NCBI RefSeq assembly: GCF_013978595.1
Contig: NZ_JACDTZ010000001.1
Span: forward strand, 496,001 to 560,000
Origin: Corynebacterium haematomassiliense
Lineage (GTDB): Bacteria > Actinomycetota > Actinomycetes > Mycobacteriales > Mycobacteriaceae
Length of the DNA: 64,000 nucleotides
Reading direction: 5' to 3'
Positions within the stretch are counted from its first letter, which is position 1. The number at the start of each line of letters is the position of its first letter. The position numbers were made by a program, and so were the translations under genes. A model generated the notes under the pieces. It had not been told where the DNA came from and searched no databases. It saw only the letters and a program-made list of their open reading frames with translations. Below, piece after piece: positions 8,137-16,940 of this stretch.

Positions 8137-8994
8137 CTAGCCGTCATATGCGGCGTCGATGATCGCGACAAGCCGCTGCCGCAGCGGTTGTGCGCGGCGG
8201 CTGAGCTCGCGCTGGCGGGCGACGTACTCCGCCTTGCCCTCCGGTGTTTCCACCGCCACCACACCGAAACCAAGGCTCCGGCAGTCGTACGGGGAGGCCT
8301 CCATGTCCAGCCGGCGGGCGTCGGCGGCGAGTTCGAAGCAGTCCATGAGTAGCTCGCCCGGCACGAGCGGGCCGAGCTTCATCGCCCACTTGTACAGGTC
8401 CATGCTCACGTGCACGCAGCCCGCCTGGTCATTGTCCGCCTGCCCCTCGCGCGTGAGCACTGTGAGGTTCAGCGGCCGCGCCGCCGGGGTGAAAAAGCGG
8501 AAGGCGTCGAAATGCGTGCACTTGACGTTGTGCGCCTCCACCACGGCGTTCGTGCCCTCAGGCCCTAAGCGCAGCGGCAGGCTGTGGCGCGGGTTGTCGG
8601 TGCGGTACACCATCGCCCACTCGTGCATCCCGAAGCAGTCGAAGTGGGCTTCTCGCTTATCGACGGACCGAAGGATGGCCTCCGCCTCCTCCACGTCGCC
8701 TCTGCGGTGGGTGAGGAACCGTTGGACGTCGAGAAGCACAGTGCCCTTGTTGCAGACATAGTCGCGCCAGCCGGCGTGGGGGAGCGAAGCGGCGTCTTCG
8801 AGCGCGATGCCGACGCCCGGGTGCCAGCGCTTGAGATGGGCGGGGCGCTGCGGGTAGTAATCGAAGAGGAAATCCCACACCGGGTGATACTGGCCGCGTG
8901 CCCGGCGCGCCACCCTTGGCGCGGTCCAGCGTTCGGCGCGGGCGGCGTGAGCTGCGATGCGCGGCAGGTACTCCTCGGGCGTGAGCACCTGCAT
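8137..8994 (-). CDS. 3-methyladenine DNA glycosylase-like conserved protein
   Basis: A 285-residue conserved actinobacterial protein, often annotated as 3-methyladenine DNA glycosylase. Features are GQYHPVWDFLFDYYPQRPAHL near the N-terminus, HFDCFGMHEWAMVYR in the middle and SMDLYKWAMKLGPLVP later. I see no helix-hairpin-helix glycosylase motif, so the activity is doubtful. The ATG at 8994 is chosen because it overlaps the TAA of the upstream CNNM gene by one base; the frame stays open further upstream only because it overlaps that gene. Probably part of the CNNM operon. Confidence 0.7.
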   Translation of the reverse strand: MQVLTPEEYLPRIAAHAARAERWTAPRVARRARGQYHPVWDFLFDYYPQRPAHLKRWHPGVGIALEDAASLPHAGWRDYVCNKGTVLLDVQRFLTHRRGDVEEAEAILRSVDKREAHFDCFGMHEWAMVYRTDNPRHSLPLRLGPEGTNAVVEAHNVKCTHFDAFRFFTPAARPLNLTVLTREGQADNDQAGCVHVSMDLYKWAMKLGPLVPGELLMDCFELAADARRLDMEASPYDCRSLGFGVVAVETPEGKAEYVARQRELSRRAQPLRQRLVAIIDAAYDG

Positions 8995-10046
8995 TACTCG
9001 CCCTCGTGGGTCCAGTCGGACACCGTGCCCACGTATTCCTCGATGAGGTCTTCCAGCGCGACCACGCCGACGAGTTTGCCGTTGTCGTGCACCTCCGCCA
9101 TGTGCGCGGAACGGCGGTGCAGCATCGCGAGCGCGTCGTCCATGGACTGGGCGGCATCGACTGTAGTCAGCGGGCGGATGCGCTTGAGCGAAACCCGCGG
9201 ATCGCCCTGCGGGAACTCCATCAGGTCCAGGATGTCCTTGACATGGACGTAGCCGGCGAGCGAGCTGGCGTCGATGCGGACAGGGAAGCGGGAGTAGCCG
9301 GTGTCTTGGACCGCCTGCTCGATGACGGAGAGGCGGATGCCGCGAGGGTCGTACGGGATCGTCGTGACCTGGGCCAGCGGGATCATGGCTTCCTTGAGCT
9401 GGCGGGAGTCCTGGCGCAGCGCCTTGGCCAGGCGCACGGTCTCTTCGGCGTCCAGGAGGCCCTCCTCGCGCGACTCCTGGATCATGGTGGCGAGCTGTTC
9501 CTGGTCCACGGTGGATTCGAGCTCGTCGCGCTGCTCGATGCCGAACAGCAGCAGCGTCTTGCGCGCGACCCAGTTGAGGAATTCCAGCAGCGGATGCGTG
9601 AGCTTCATCCACAGCGTCATCGCGGGGGTCAGCCACATCGCCATGCGTTCCGGGCCCGCGATGGCAATGTTTTTCGGCACCATCTCGCCGAACAAGATGT
9701 GCAGAAACGAGATGATGAGCAGGGCGAGCACGAACGCTACGGGGTGCAGCAGGTCGCCGGGCATGCCCAGGGCCTCAAACGGCGCCTCGATGTAAGTGGC
9801 GATCGCAGGCTCGGCCACCTTGCCCAGAATCAGCGACGCCACCGTGATGCCGAACTGTGCGCCGGCGAGGTAGATCGAGAGGTGTTCGGTGGCGTAGAGC
9901 ACGCCCTCAGCCTTGGTTTTGCCCTGCGCAAGGAGCGACTCCAAGCGGTCCTTGCGGGAGGAGACGAGTGCGAATTCGACGGCCACGAAGAACGCGTTGG
10001 CGCCGAGCAGCGCGACGATCAGCAGTGCTGCCAACCAGATACTCAC
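8994..10046 (-). CDS. CNNM/CBS-domain membrane protein (short HlyC/CorC-type)
   Basis: A 350-residue protein starting with GTG at 10046. It has a DUF21/CNNM membrane domain (about residues 1-180, with AFFVAVEFALVSSRKDRL and GEMVPKNIAIAGPE) and a CBS pair (about 200-340, with VTTIPYDPRGIRL, SRFPVRIDAS, VHVKDILDL). It stops soon after the second CBS motif and so lacks the C-terminal CorC domain of its neighbour. The family includes Mg2+ transport-linked and so-called hemolysin proteins. Its GTG overlaps the upstream stop by four bases (GTGA), a clear coupling with the next gene. Confidence 0.87.
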   Translation of the reverse strand: MSIWLAALLIVALLGANAFFVAVEFALVSSRKDRLESLLAQGKTKAEGVLYATEHLSIYLAGAQFGITVASLILGKVAEPAIATYIEAPFEALGMPGDLLHPVAFVLALLIISFLHILFGEMVPKNIAIAGPERMAMWLTPAMTLWMKLTHPLLEFLNWVARKTLLLFGIEQRDELESTVDQEQLATMIQESREEGLLDAEETVRLAKALRQDSRQLKEAMIPLAQVTTIPYDPRGIRLSVIEQAVQDTGYSRFPVRIDASSLAGYVHVKDILDLMEFPQGDPRVSLKRIRPLTTVDAAQSMDDALAMLHRRSAHMAEVHDNGKLVGVVALEDLIEEYVGTVSDWTHEGE

Positions 10047-11443
10047 TTGGTGTCCACCGCCTCTCCAACTTCGCCTGCTTCCTCGGGCGGGACCGGGCGC
10101 AGCAGCGCGCGGTCGATGCGGCGGCCGTCCATCTCGGAGACCTGCGCCAGCCAATTGCCAGCGCCGCCGGATTGCAGCTCCTCCTGGAAATTCGCCGCGG
10201 AGGCGGTGCGCAGCACGACCTCGTCGCCGAGCTCGGGGATGCGGCCCAGCGTGGCCATAATCAGGCCGCCGAGGGTTTCGTAGGGACCGTCCACGGCGGC
10301 GAACCCGGTGCGTTCCTCCAACTCGTCGAGACGCACGAGGCCCGCAACCTCCCAGGACGTGCCAAAGCGGGTGAAGTCCTTCTCGCTTTCCTGGTCGTCG
10401 TACTCGTCGTAGACCTCACCGAGGATCTCCTCCACAAGGTCCTCGATGGTGACCAGGCCCTGGGTGCCGCCGTACTCGTCGGCCACCAGCACCACCTGAG
10501 AGCCTGCGGAGCGCACGCGGTTGAGCACCGAGTCGCCATCGAGCGTGCCCGGCACGAACGGCACCCGGCGCGCCAGGGATGCCAACTTCGTCGTGGCGCG
10601 GAACTCGTGCGGCACAGAGAAGGCATCCTTGATGTGGACCACGCCGAGGGTGTCGTCCAAGTCGCCGCGGCGCACCGGGAAGCGGGAGTGGCCAGTCTCG
10701 CGCGCGAGGGTGATCAAATCCGCGACGGTGTCGTCCGCGTCCAGTGAATCGATGGTTGAGCGCGGCGTCATCACTTCCTCAGCCGTCGTCTCGCCGAAAC
10801 GCAACGAACGGTCGATCACGGCGGCAGTAGCCGCATCCAGACCGCCCGCTTCAGCGGAGTTTCGCACCATCGCGCCGAGCTCCTGGGAGGACCGGGCGGA
10901 CGCGAGCTCGTCGGCAGGCTCGATGCCCATTTTGCGCACCACCCAGTTCGCGGCGGTGTTGAGAAACAGGATGAACGGCTTGGTCGCCGTGTTGAAGTAG
11001 TGCACGGGCGGCACCACCGTGCGGGCCGTGTTCAACGGGTCCGTGATGGCCACGTTTTTCGGCACCAACTCGCCGAACACCATGGACAAAAACGTCGCCA
11101 CCACCAGCGCGAGGACGAGCGCGACAGTGGTGGACGCGCTTGCAGGCAGTCCGACGAGCTCGAGGACCGGGGTGAAGAATTTGCCCAGCACCGGCTCTGC
11201 GAGGAAACCGGCGGCAAGGGTGGTCACCGTGATGCCCAACTGCGCGCCGGAGAGCACGAACGAGAGGTTTGCGTGGTCGCGCGCAATCGCCCGCGCTGTG
11301 GCGTCGCCCCGCTCCTTGACGTGGGCGTCGATGGTCGAGCGTTCCAGGCCCGTCATGGCGAATTCGACCGCGACGAAAAGCCCGGTCGACGCCGTGAGCA
11401 GCACGAACGCCAGTAGGGCGAGGATGGATAAGAGTATGTCCAT
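10043..11443 (-). CDS. CNNM/CBS/CorC-domain membrane protein
   Basis: A 466-residue full-length paralogue of the downstream gene. It has a CNNM membrane domain (ATGLFVAVEFAMTGLERSTID, FGELVPKNVAIT), a CBS pair (about 210-340, SRFPVRRGDLDD, GTQGLVTIEDLVEEILGEVYDE) and a C-terminal CorC/HlyC domain (SWEVAGLVRLDELEERTG). Related proteins act in magnesium or cobalt homeostasis or membrane maintenance; which applies here cannot be read from the sequence. The two CNNM genes form a tandem pair in many actinobacteria and may work as a hetero-oligomer. Confidence 0.88.
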   Translation of the reverse strand: MDILLSILALLAFVLLTASTGLFVAVEFAMTGLERSTIDAHVKERGDATARAIARDHANLSFVLSGAQLGITVTTLAAGFLAEPVLGKFFTPVLELVGLPASASTTVALVLALVVATFLSMVFGELVPKNVAITDPLNTARTVVPPVHYFNTATKPFILFLNTAANWVVRKMGIEPADELASARSSQELGAMVRNSAEAGGLDAATAAVIDRSLRFGETTAEEVMTPRSTIDSLDADDTVADLITLARETGHSRFPVRRGDLDDTLGVVHIKDAFSVPHEFRATTKLASLARRVPFVPGTLDGDSVLNRVRSAGSQVVLVADEYGGTQGLVTIEDLVEEILGEVYDEYDDQESEKDFTRFGTSWEVAGLVRLDELEERTGFAAVDGPYETLGGLIMATLGRIPELGDEVVLRTASAANFQEELQSGGAGNWLAQVSEMDGRRIDRALLRPVPPEEAGEVGEAVDTK

Positions 11444-11460
11444 GGATGGTGGTCTGTGCC

Positions 11461-12789
11461 TTAGCGGCCGTTACTCCTTCGACTTCGGTCCGCGCGGCGG
11501 GCGCGGTTGCGGTTGTTGCTTCCGCCGCGGCTGGCATTGCGGCTCCGGTTGCCGTCTGCCTTGCGGTTGCCGGAGGCAGCGGTCCGCTTCGGCCGCTGGG
11601 GTTGGCCCGGCGGAGGAAGCGGCGTGCCTTCCGGTGTGCGTGCACCGGTGATTGTAACCAAGGAATCCGAAAGCGGAGCCACCCTGACCTCGGGCGCGTC
11701 CACGCCGGCCTTGCGCAGAAGCTGCGCGACTTCCTTGGCTTGGTCGTCCATCACGAGGGTGACCACGGTTCCGGACGTGCCGGCTCGTGCTGTGCGTCCT
11801 GCGCGGTGCAGGTACGCCTTGTGCTCCGCGGGCGGGTCCACGTGCACGACCAGGGAGACGTCGTCGACGTCGATGCCGCGGGCCGCGATGTCCGTGGCCA
11901 CCAACACAGGGGTGGAGCCGTCGGCGAAGCCCTCCAGCGCTCGTGTGCGCGCGCCCTGGCCCTTGTCGCCGTGGAGGCCTTGGGCGTGGATGCCGGCGCG
12001 GCGCAGCTTTTTCACCTGGCGGTCCACGCCGTGCTTCGTGCGCATGAACATGATGGTCTTGCCCTCGCGCGCCGCGATCTGCAGCGCGATCTCGTTGCGC
12101 TCCTCGCGGCCGCCCACCATGAGGCGGTAGTGGTCCATCGTGTCTACCGCCGCCTGCACCGGGGCGGTGGAGTGGGTGACGGGGTCGTGCATGTAGCGGG
12201 CGATGAGCTTTTCCACGTCACCGTCGAGGGTGGCGGAAAACAGCAGGCGCTGACCGTCCTTCGGGGTGCGGTCCAAAAGCTTGCGCACCTGCGGCAGAAA
12301 GCCCATGTCCGCCATCTGGTCCGCCTCATCCAGGGCAGCAATTTGCACCGAATCGAAGGACAGCTTCTTCTGGTTGATCAGATCCTCGGCACGGCCGGGG
12401 GTGGCCACCAGCAGGTCCACCGGGGACGCGAGCGAGCGGATGTGGTGGTTGATGTTCACACCGCCCACAACATCGAGCACGCGCAGGCCGAGCGCGGCCG
12501 CGGGGTCCTCGAGGCGTTCGCGGATTTGCGAGGCGAGCTCGCGCGTCGGCGCCAGAACAAGGCCGCGCGGGTGGCCCGGGGTGCTCGGAGCGCCTGCGAG
12601 ACGAGCCAGCATGGGCAGGCCGAACGTGAAGGTCTTGCCGGAGCCTGTCGGGCCGCGGCCCAGCACGTCCTTGCCGGCCAGCGCGTCGGGGATCGCCGCT
12701 TCCTGGATGGGGAAGGGCTCTGTGATGCCTTGCTTGCCCAGGACGTTGACAATGGCCCGGGGCAAACCGAGATCGGCGAATGTAGTCAT
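11461..12789 (-). CDS. DEAD-box RNA helicase (RhlE-like)
   Basis: A 442-residue helicase with the full DEAD-box motif set: Q motif EPFPIQ, motif I GPTGSGKT, Ia APTRELA, II DEAD, III SAT, V ATDIAARGIDVDDV and VI HRAGRTARAG. The C-terminus (about 385-442) is a basic Arg/Asn/Gly/Ser tail ending RRADRSRRSNGR, typical of RNA-binding tails. It probably unwinds RNA in ribosome assembly or mRNA turnover. It lies 17 bases upstream of the CNNM pair and may be co-transcribed. Confidence 0.93.
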   Translation of the reverse strand: MTTFADLGLPRAIVNVLGKQGITEPFPIQEAAIPDALAGKDVLGRGPTGSGKTFTFGLPMLARLAGAPSTPGHPRGLVLAPTRELASQIRERLEDPAAALGLRVLDVVGGVNINHHIRSLASPVDLLVATPGRAEDLINQKKLSFDSVQIAALDEADQMADMGFLPQVRKLLDRTPKDGQRLLFSATLDGDVEKLIARYMHDPVTHSTAPVQAAVDTMDHYRLMVGGREERNEIALQIAAREGKTIMFMRTKHGVDRQVKKLRRAGIHAQGLHGDKGQGARTRALEGFADGSTPVLVATDIAARGIDVDDVSLVVHVDPPAEHKAYLHRAGRTARAGTSGTVVTLVMDDQAKEVAQLLRKAGVDAPEVRVAPLSDSLVTITGARTPEGTPLPPPGQPQRPKRTAASGNRKADGNRSRNASRGGSNNRNRARRADRSRRSNGR

Positions 12790-12831
12790 TCAGTGCAGTC
12801 TACGCGGTCGGACGAAAGGGGAGAAGCCGAG

Positions 12832-14301
12832 CTAGTAGCTCAGTTCCTCGCGTTCGCCGGACCACGTGGTGTGGAACGTGCCCTCCATGTCCACGCGCTT
12901 GTAGGTGTGGGCGCCGAAGAAGTCGCGCTGGCCCTGGATCAGCGCAGCCGGCAGGCGCTGCGCGCGCAGCGAGTCGTAGTAGGACAGCGAGGATGCGAAC
13001 ACCGGCACCGGCAGGCCCAGCTGGGTTGCGGTGACAACCACGCGGCGCCAGGAATCGACCAGGCCCTTGTCCAGCTCGCCCTTGAAGTACGGGTCCAAAA
13101 GCAGCGACGGCAGCTCCGGGTCCTTTTCGTAGGCCTCCGTGATGCGGTCGAGGAACTTCGCGCGGATGATGCAGCCGCCGCGCCAAATGCGCGCGAGATC
13201 GCCGGGCTTGATGTCCCAGTTGTGTTCCTGGGAGCCGGCGTTGATCTCGTCAAAGCCCTGCGCGTACGCCACCAGCTTAGAGGCGTACAACGCGCGCCGC
13301 ACGTCCTCAACGAACGACTGCTTATCGACGCCTTCGGCCTCCAACGTCGTCGTCTCACCCGCAGGCAGACCGACCTCCTGGGCCGCCTCGCGCTGAGCCA
13401 GCGCAGACGACAGCGCGCGGGCGAAGACGGCCTCGCCGATGGCGGTGGTGGGAACCCCGAGGTCCAGCGCTTCCTTGACCGTCCAGCGGCCGGTTCCCTT
13501 CTGGCCGGCGGCGTCCACGATGACGTCGATGAACGGTTTGCCGGTGCGCGCGTCCACCTGGCGCAGCACCTCCGCGGTGATCTCGATGAGGTAGGAGTCC
13601 AGGTCGCCCTTGTTCCACTCCGTGAAGATGTCCGCGATCTCCGCCGGCTCGAGGCCCGCCGCGTAGCGCAGCAGGTGGTAGGCCTCGCCGATGACCTGCA
13701 TGTCCGCATACTCGATGCCGTTGTGCACCATCTTGACAAAGTGGCCGGCGCCGTCCGGGCCGATGTGGGTCACGCACGGGGTGCCGTCCACCTTCGCGGA
13801 GATGTCCTCCAGCAGCGGCCCGAGAGTCTCCCAGGATTCCACCGGACCGCCCGGCATGATCGACGGGCCACGCAGCGCACCCTCCTCGCCGCCGGAGATG
13901 CCGGCGCCGACGAAGTGGCGGCCAGCTGCAGCGACTTCACGTTCGCGGCGGATGGTGTCCGTGAACAGGGAATTGCCACCGTCGATGATGATGTCTCCGT
14001 CGTCCATGGCCTCCACGAGCTGCTTGATCACTGCATCTGTGGCGGCGCCGGCCTGCACCATGATCACTGCCTTGCGGGGGCGCTCGAGCGATGCGACGAA
14101 GTCCTCGATCGACTCGGAGGGGATGAAATTGCCCTCGTGGCCGAACTCTTCAACGACCGCGCGGGTCTTTTCCGGGGAGCGGTTGTAGATGGCCACGGTG
14201 TGGCCCTTGGACGCGAAATTGCGGGCCAGGTTGGAGCCCATCACCGCCATGCCGACAACACCGATTTGAGCGAGCTGGTCACCGTTGTGTTCTGCAGTCA
14301 T
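12832..14301 (-). CDS. gnd: 6-phosphogluconate dehydrogenase, decarboxylating
   Basis: A 489-residue enzyme of the oxidative pentose phosphate pathway: 6-phosphogluconate + NADP+ to ribulose 5-phosphate + CO2 + NADPH. The nucleotide-binding motif GVVGMAVMGSNLA is near the N-terminus, GGISGGEEGA-type substrate motif (GISGGEEGALRGPS) lies near 130, and the catalytic Lys is in HFVKMVHNGIEYADMQ. The ATG at 14301 (MTAEHNGDQLAQIG) is chosen because the length matches the family; the frame is open upstream but overlaps the divergent thioesterase start. It is next to the thioesterase gene as in C. glutamicum. Confidence 0.96.
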   Translation of the reverse strand: MTAEHNGDQLAQIGVVGMAVMGSNLARNFASKGHTVAIYNRSPEKTRAVVEEFGHEGNFIPSESIEDFVASLERPRKAVIMVQAGAATDAVIKQLVEAMDDGDIIIDGGNSLFTDTIRREREVAAAGRHFVGAGISGGEEGALRGPSIMPGGPVESWETLGPLLEDISAKVDGTPCVTHIGPDGAGHFVKMVHNGIEYADMQVIGEAYHLLRYAAGLEPAEIADIFTEWNKGDLDSYLIEITAEVLRQVDARTGKPFIDVIVDAAGQKGTGRWTVKEALDLGVPTTAIGEAVFARALSSALAQREAAQEVGLPAGETTTLEAEGVDKQSFVEDVRRALYASKLVAYAQGFDEINAGSQEHNWDIKPGDLARIWRGGCIIRAKFLDRITEAYEKDPELPSLLLDPYFKGELDKGLVDSWRRVVVTATQLGLPVPVFASSLSYYDSLRAQRLPAALIQGQRDFFGAHTYKRVDMEGTFHTTWSGEREELSY

Positions 14302-14339
14302 ACGCCGGATTCTACGCGGGGTGCGCCCGCTTTCGCCCG

Positions 14340-14354
14340 TAAGATTGGCCGGCA
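14340..14354 (+). promoter_or_regulatory. Probable leaderless promoter of the thioesterase gene
   Basis: TAAGAT (14340-14345) lies eight bases before the ATG at 14354, with no Shine-Dalgarno sequence between. The position predicts transcription starting at or beside the start codon. No clear -35 is seen. Confidence 0.35.
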
Positions 14355-14803
14355 TGGACATGGAGAAGAATCTGCGCCTGTACCGAGAGGTCATCGAGGC
14401 CCCTCTGACGGAAGAAGAGCTGTCCTACATCAATTCCGGCGAGTTTGATTTCGCCCAGACGCTGGGGTTGAAGCTGACGTACTGCTCCAAAGACCGCCTC
14501 GATGGGGCGCTGGAGGTGGAGCAGCGCCACCTGCAGCCCACCGGCATCGTCAACGGCGGACTGTACTGCGTGATCGGGGAGACGCTTGCCTCCATCGCAG
14601 CCGTGGCGGCGAGCGCGAAGCCTGCAGTAGGCATGAGCAACTACACCGACCTGCTCGGCAGCGTGCGGCTAGGCCAGACGATTCGCGCGGTGGCCGAACC
14701 CGTGCACGTCGGCAAGCGCACGCACCTGTGGCGCGTGGAGATGACAGCCGACGGCAAGCTGGCCGCCGTAACCAACCTGAAGCTGATGGTGCTGGACCGC
14801 TAG
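14354..14803 (+). CDS. PaaI-family hotdog thioesterase
   Basis: A 149-residue single hotdog-fold domain. The motif QPTGIVNGGLYCVIGETLAS places the conserved Asn-Gly-Gly and Glu of PaaI/4HBT-type acyl-CoA thioesterases; the C-terminal half has the usual GKRTHLWRVEM strand. The substrate is unknown. The ATG at 14354 is preferred over upstream codons because the upstream part overlaps the gnd start. Its stop codon abuts that of corA (convergent). Confidence 0.85.
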   Translation: MDMEKNLRLYREVIEAPLTEEELSYINSGEFDFAQTLGLKLTYCSKDRLDGALEVEQRHLQPTGIVNGGLYCVIGETLASIAAVAASAKPAVGMSNYTDLLGSVRLGQTIRAVAEPVHVGKRTHLWRVEMTADGKLAAVTNLKLMVLDR

Positions 14804-15874
14804 CTACAGCCAGTTGTTCTTGCGGAACCACCACCACATCGCGGAGATGGCCAAAAGCATGACCAAAAGCGCGGCGGGGTAGCCGTAGCGCGACCCAAGC
14901 TCCGGCATGTGCTCGAAGTTCATGCCGTAAATGCCCGCGATCAGCGTCGGCACCGCGGCCATGCCGACGACAGCGGAGATGGTGCGCATGTCCGAGTTCT
15001 GCTGCATGGTGATCTTGGCTACCGACGCATCGAGCAGCGACGTCAGACGCTCGTCGAAGCCGGACAGGCGGTCGCTGACGATCGTGGAGTTGTCCTGCAC
15101 GTCCCGGAAGTAGGTGCGCAGGACCTTACGCATGAAGTCCTTGTTGCTGGTCAGGCCGTTACGCAGGGCAGGAGCGAGCGGATCGATTGCGTGCCGCATC
15201 TCCAAAATCTCACGCTTGTAGGTGTAGATCTTGTCGATGTTGATGGTGCGGCGGGGCGTGAACACCTCATTTTCCAACTCGTCCACGTCGTCCTCGAGCA
15301 AGTCGGCGACCTTGAGGTAGTTATCCACCAGGTAGTCCGACACCGCCCAAGCGACGGCGGTGGGGCCGAGCACGGCGAGATCTTCTTCGTCCTCAAGCTT
15401 TGGCGTGAGGTCCGGCAGGCGAGCACCGTGACGAATGGTGATGGCGAACTTTTCGCCGACGATCATCTGCACCTCGCCGGTGGAAATGATTTCGCGGGCG
15501 TCCGCGACCTCTTCATCGTCGCGGTAGGACACGGACCGCACAACCATGAACAGTTGCTCGTCGTGTCGCTCGATCTTCGGGCGCTGGTGCGCATCCACGA
15601 CGTCGTCGACGACCAGGTCCTCGATGTCGAAGACCTCCGCGATCTTCTCCATCTGCTCCGTGGTCGGCTCTTTCAAGCTCAGCCACACGAAGGCGTTTTC
15701 GTAGCGCTCCACAACCTCGAGCGCGTGCGACATCCGCACATTGCCGGGCTGGCGCTTGCCGTCCACGAAGACGCGGCAGAAATCGATCTGGCGCTCGAGG
15801 GGGACCGGGATGCTGCGCGTGGGGGGCTGTACCTTCTTCGGTCGTTGACCCGGCATTGGAATACGTGGTGGCAT
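14804..15874 (-). CDS. corA: CorA-family magnesium/cobalt transporter
   Basis: A 356-residue protein with a large cytoplasmic N-terminal domain, a long coiled helix and two C-terminal membrane helices. The selectivity signature is YGMNFEHMPE (GMN motif) and the second helix is LLVMLLAISAMWWWF, ending in a basic RKNNWL tail. CorA forms pentameric Mg2+ channels that open when internal Mg2+ is low. It is preceded by a structured leader of about 115 bases in which the Shine-Dalgarno sequence can be paired (see that entry). Single-gene unit, convergent with the thioesterase. Confidence 0.93.
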   Translation of the reverse strand: MPPRIPMPGQRPKKVQPPTRSIPVPLERQIDFCRVFVDGKRQPGNVRMSHALEVVERYENAFVWLSLKEPTTEQMEKIAEVFDIEDLVVDDVVDAHQRPKIERHDEQLFMVVRSVSYRDDEEVADAREIISTGEVQMIVGEKFAITIRHGARLPDLTPKLEDEEDLAVLGPTAVAWAVSDYLVDNYLKVADLLEDDVDELENEVFTPRRTINIDKIYTYKREILEMRHAIDPLAPALRNGLTSNKDFMRKVLRTYFRDVQDNSTIVSDRLSGFDERLTSLLDASVAKITMQQNSDMRTISAVVGMAAVPTLIAGIYGMNFEHMPELGSRYGYPAALLVMLLAISAMWWWFRKNNWL

Positions 15875-16022
15875 TGCTTCAGCCCCCTTTCACTCGTGCG
15901 AGGGGCCGGTAGCAATGCAGGATCTTGGCGCTGCGGCGCAGTGGCCCCCGTGCGGCGGGAGAGTGCGCCCCTGGCGCGCTCGACAACTTAGGTAATACTA
16001 CGCTGATCGCGACGGTTGTCTA
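15875..16022 (-). promoter_or_regulatory. corA promoter and structured leader, candidate ion-responsive switch
   Basis: A promoter TAGACA (16022-16017) - 16 bases - TAGTAT (16000-15995) predicts a start near 15988 and a leader of about 115 bases. In the RNA, GGGGGCC (15949-15943) can pair with GGCCCCT (15907-15901), enclosing CTGCG/CGCAG. The same GGCCCCT can instead pair with AGGGGGC (15888-15882), which is the Shine-Dalgarno sequence eight bases from the ATG. Two mutually exclusive stems, one hiding the ribosome site, is the layout of a translational switch. GCCACTGC and CGCCAA recall pieces of M-box RNA, but the M-box AGGTGAGGC segment is missing. Confidence 0.5.
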
Positions 16023-16032
16023 GCGGGGGTGC

Positions 16033-16052
16033 GCCCGGGTGTCCACCCGGGC
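16033..16052. terminator. Hairpin after pflA, possible terminator
   Basis: GCCCGGGTG (16033-16041) pairs with CACCCGGGC (16044-16052) ten bases beyond the pflA stop. No T-tract follows on the minus strand, so it is at best a weak or factor-assisted terminator. Confidence 0.4.
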
Positions 16053-16061
16053 GAAAAGCCG

Positions 16062-16937
16062 CTAGAACACCGTCAGCCCGCGGCTGCGGAAGATGTCTCG
16101 CGCGTGCTCGACAGCCTCCGGGCTGGGGGGCTTGACGTCCGCCAGCTCATAATCCAGCCCGATCTTTTCCCACTTATCGGCGCCCATGTTGTGGAAGGGG
16201 AGCACCTCGACGCGCTCCACGGTGCCCTTCCAACGCGCGACAATGTCGGCGACGTTCCGGATGTTCTCTTCGCTGTCCGTCAGACCGGGCACCAGCACGA
16301 AGCGGATCCACACGGGCTTGCCTTTCGCATGCAACCGGTCGCCGAAGTCGATCGTCGGCTGCAGCTGGCGGGCAGTCACGTGCTCGTACGTTTCCGAATC
16401 GCCGGACTTCACGTCCAACAGGAACAGGTCGATATTGTCCAGGTCCTCGTCGGTGAGTCGCGCACCAAGAAAGCCGGACGTGTCGATCGTGGTGTGCACG
16501 CCCGCGTCGTGCACCGCCTTCAGCAGGCGGCGCGTGAACGCGATCTGGAACAGCGGCTCGCCGCCAGAGAGCGTGAGCCCGCCACCGGAAGCGCTGAAGA
16601 CCGGCTTGTAGCGCAGCACGCGACGCACGACATCGTCGATACGCTCGAGCGTGCCTTCCTTCATTTCCATCGTGTCCGGATTGTGGCAGTACTTGCACCG
16701 CAGCGGGCAACCGGACAAGAAGATGGTCATCCGGGTGCCGGGGCCGTCGACAGCTGTGACCAGCTCCCACGAGTGGATGAGGCCGATTTCGCCCGTGCGG
16801 CGGGCCTCGAACAGCTCGGGGCGGGTGATCTCCAGGTCGTCGGTGGACAGTCCGCCTAAACCGGCAGCGACGCCGCGCACGCGCTCGCCCTGTTCGGGCG
16901 AAAGCGTGACGACGCCGCTAGTTCCGTCCTGGGCCAT
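16062..16937 (-). CDS. pflA: Pyruvate formate-lyase activating enzyme (radical SAM)
   Basis: A 291-residue radical-SAM enzyme with the iron-sulfur motif CxxxCxxC at Cys77, Cys81 and Cys84 (GCPLRCKYCHNPDT) and the GGGLTLSGGEPLFQ motif near 125. It generates the glycyl radical on PFL by abstracting a hydrogen atom, using S-adenosylmethionine and a [4Fe-4S] cluster. It is somewhat longer than E. coli PflA (246) because of an N-terminal extension. The ATG is three bases after the stop of the separate glycyl-radical-domain gene, so translation is probably coupled to the protein it activates. Confidence 0.94.
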   Translation of the reverse strand: MAQDGTSGVVTLSPEQGERVRGVAAGLGGLSTDDLEITRPELFEARRTGEIGLIHSWELVTAVDGPGTRMTIFLSGCPLRCKYCHNPDTMEMKEGTLERIDDVVRRVLRYKPVFSASGGGLTLSGGEPLFQIAFTRRLLKAVHDAGVHTTIDTSGFLGARLTDEDLDNIDLFLLDVKSGDSETYEHVTARQLQPTIDFGDRLHAKGKPVWIRFVLVPGLTDSEENIRNVADIVARWKGTVERVEVLPFHNMGADKWEKIGLDYELADVKPPSPEAVEHARDIFRSRGLTVF

Positions 16938-16940
16938 ACA

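Noticed and set aside
11446-14448. A 1000-codon open frame on the plus strand
   Set aside because: It is the mirror of the DEAD-box and gnd genes, Arg/His/Val-rich, with no known domain; high GC keeps antisense frames open.
15875-16022. Calling the corA leader an M-box riboswitch
   Set aside because: Only short words agree; the conserved AGGTGAGGC core is not there, so it is listed as a candidate switch only.
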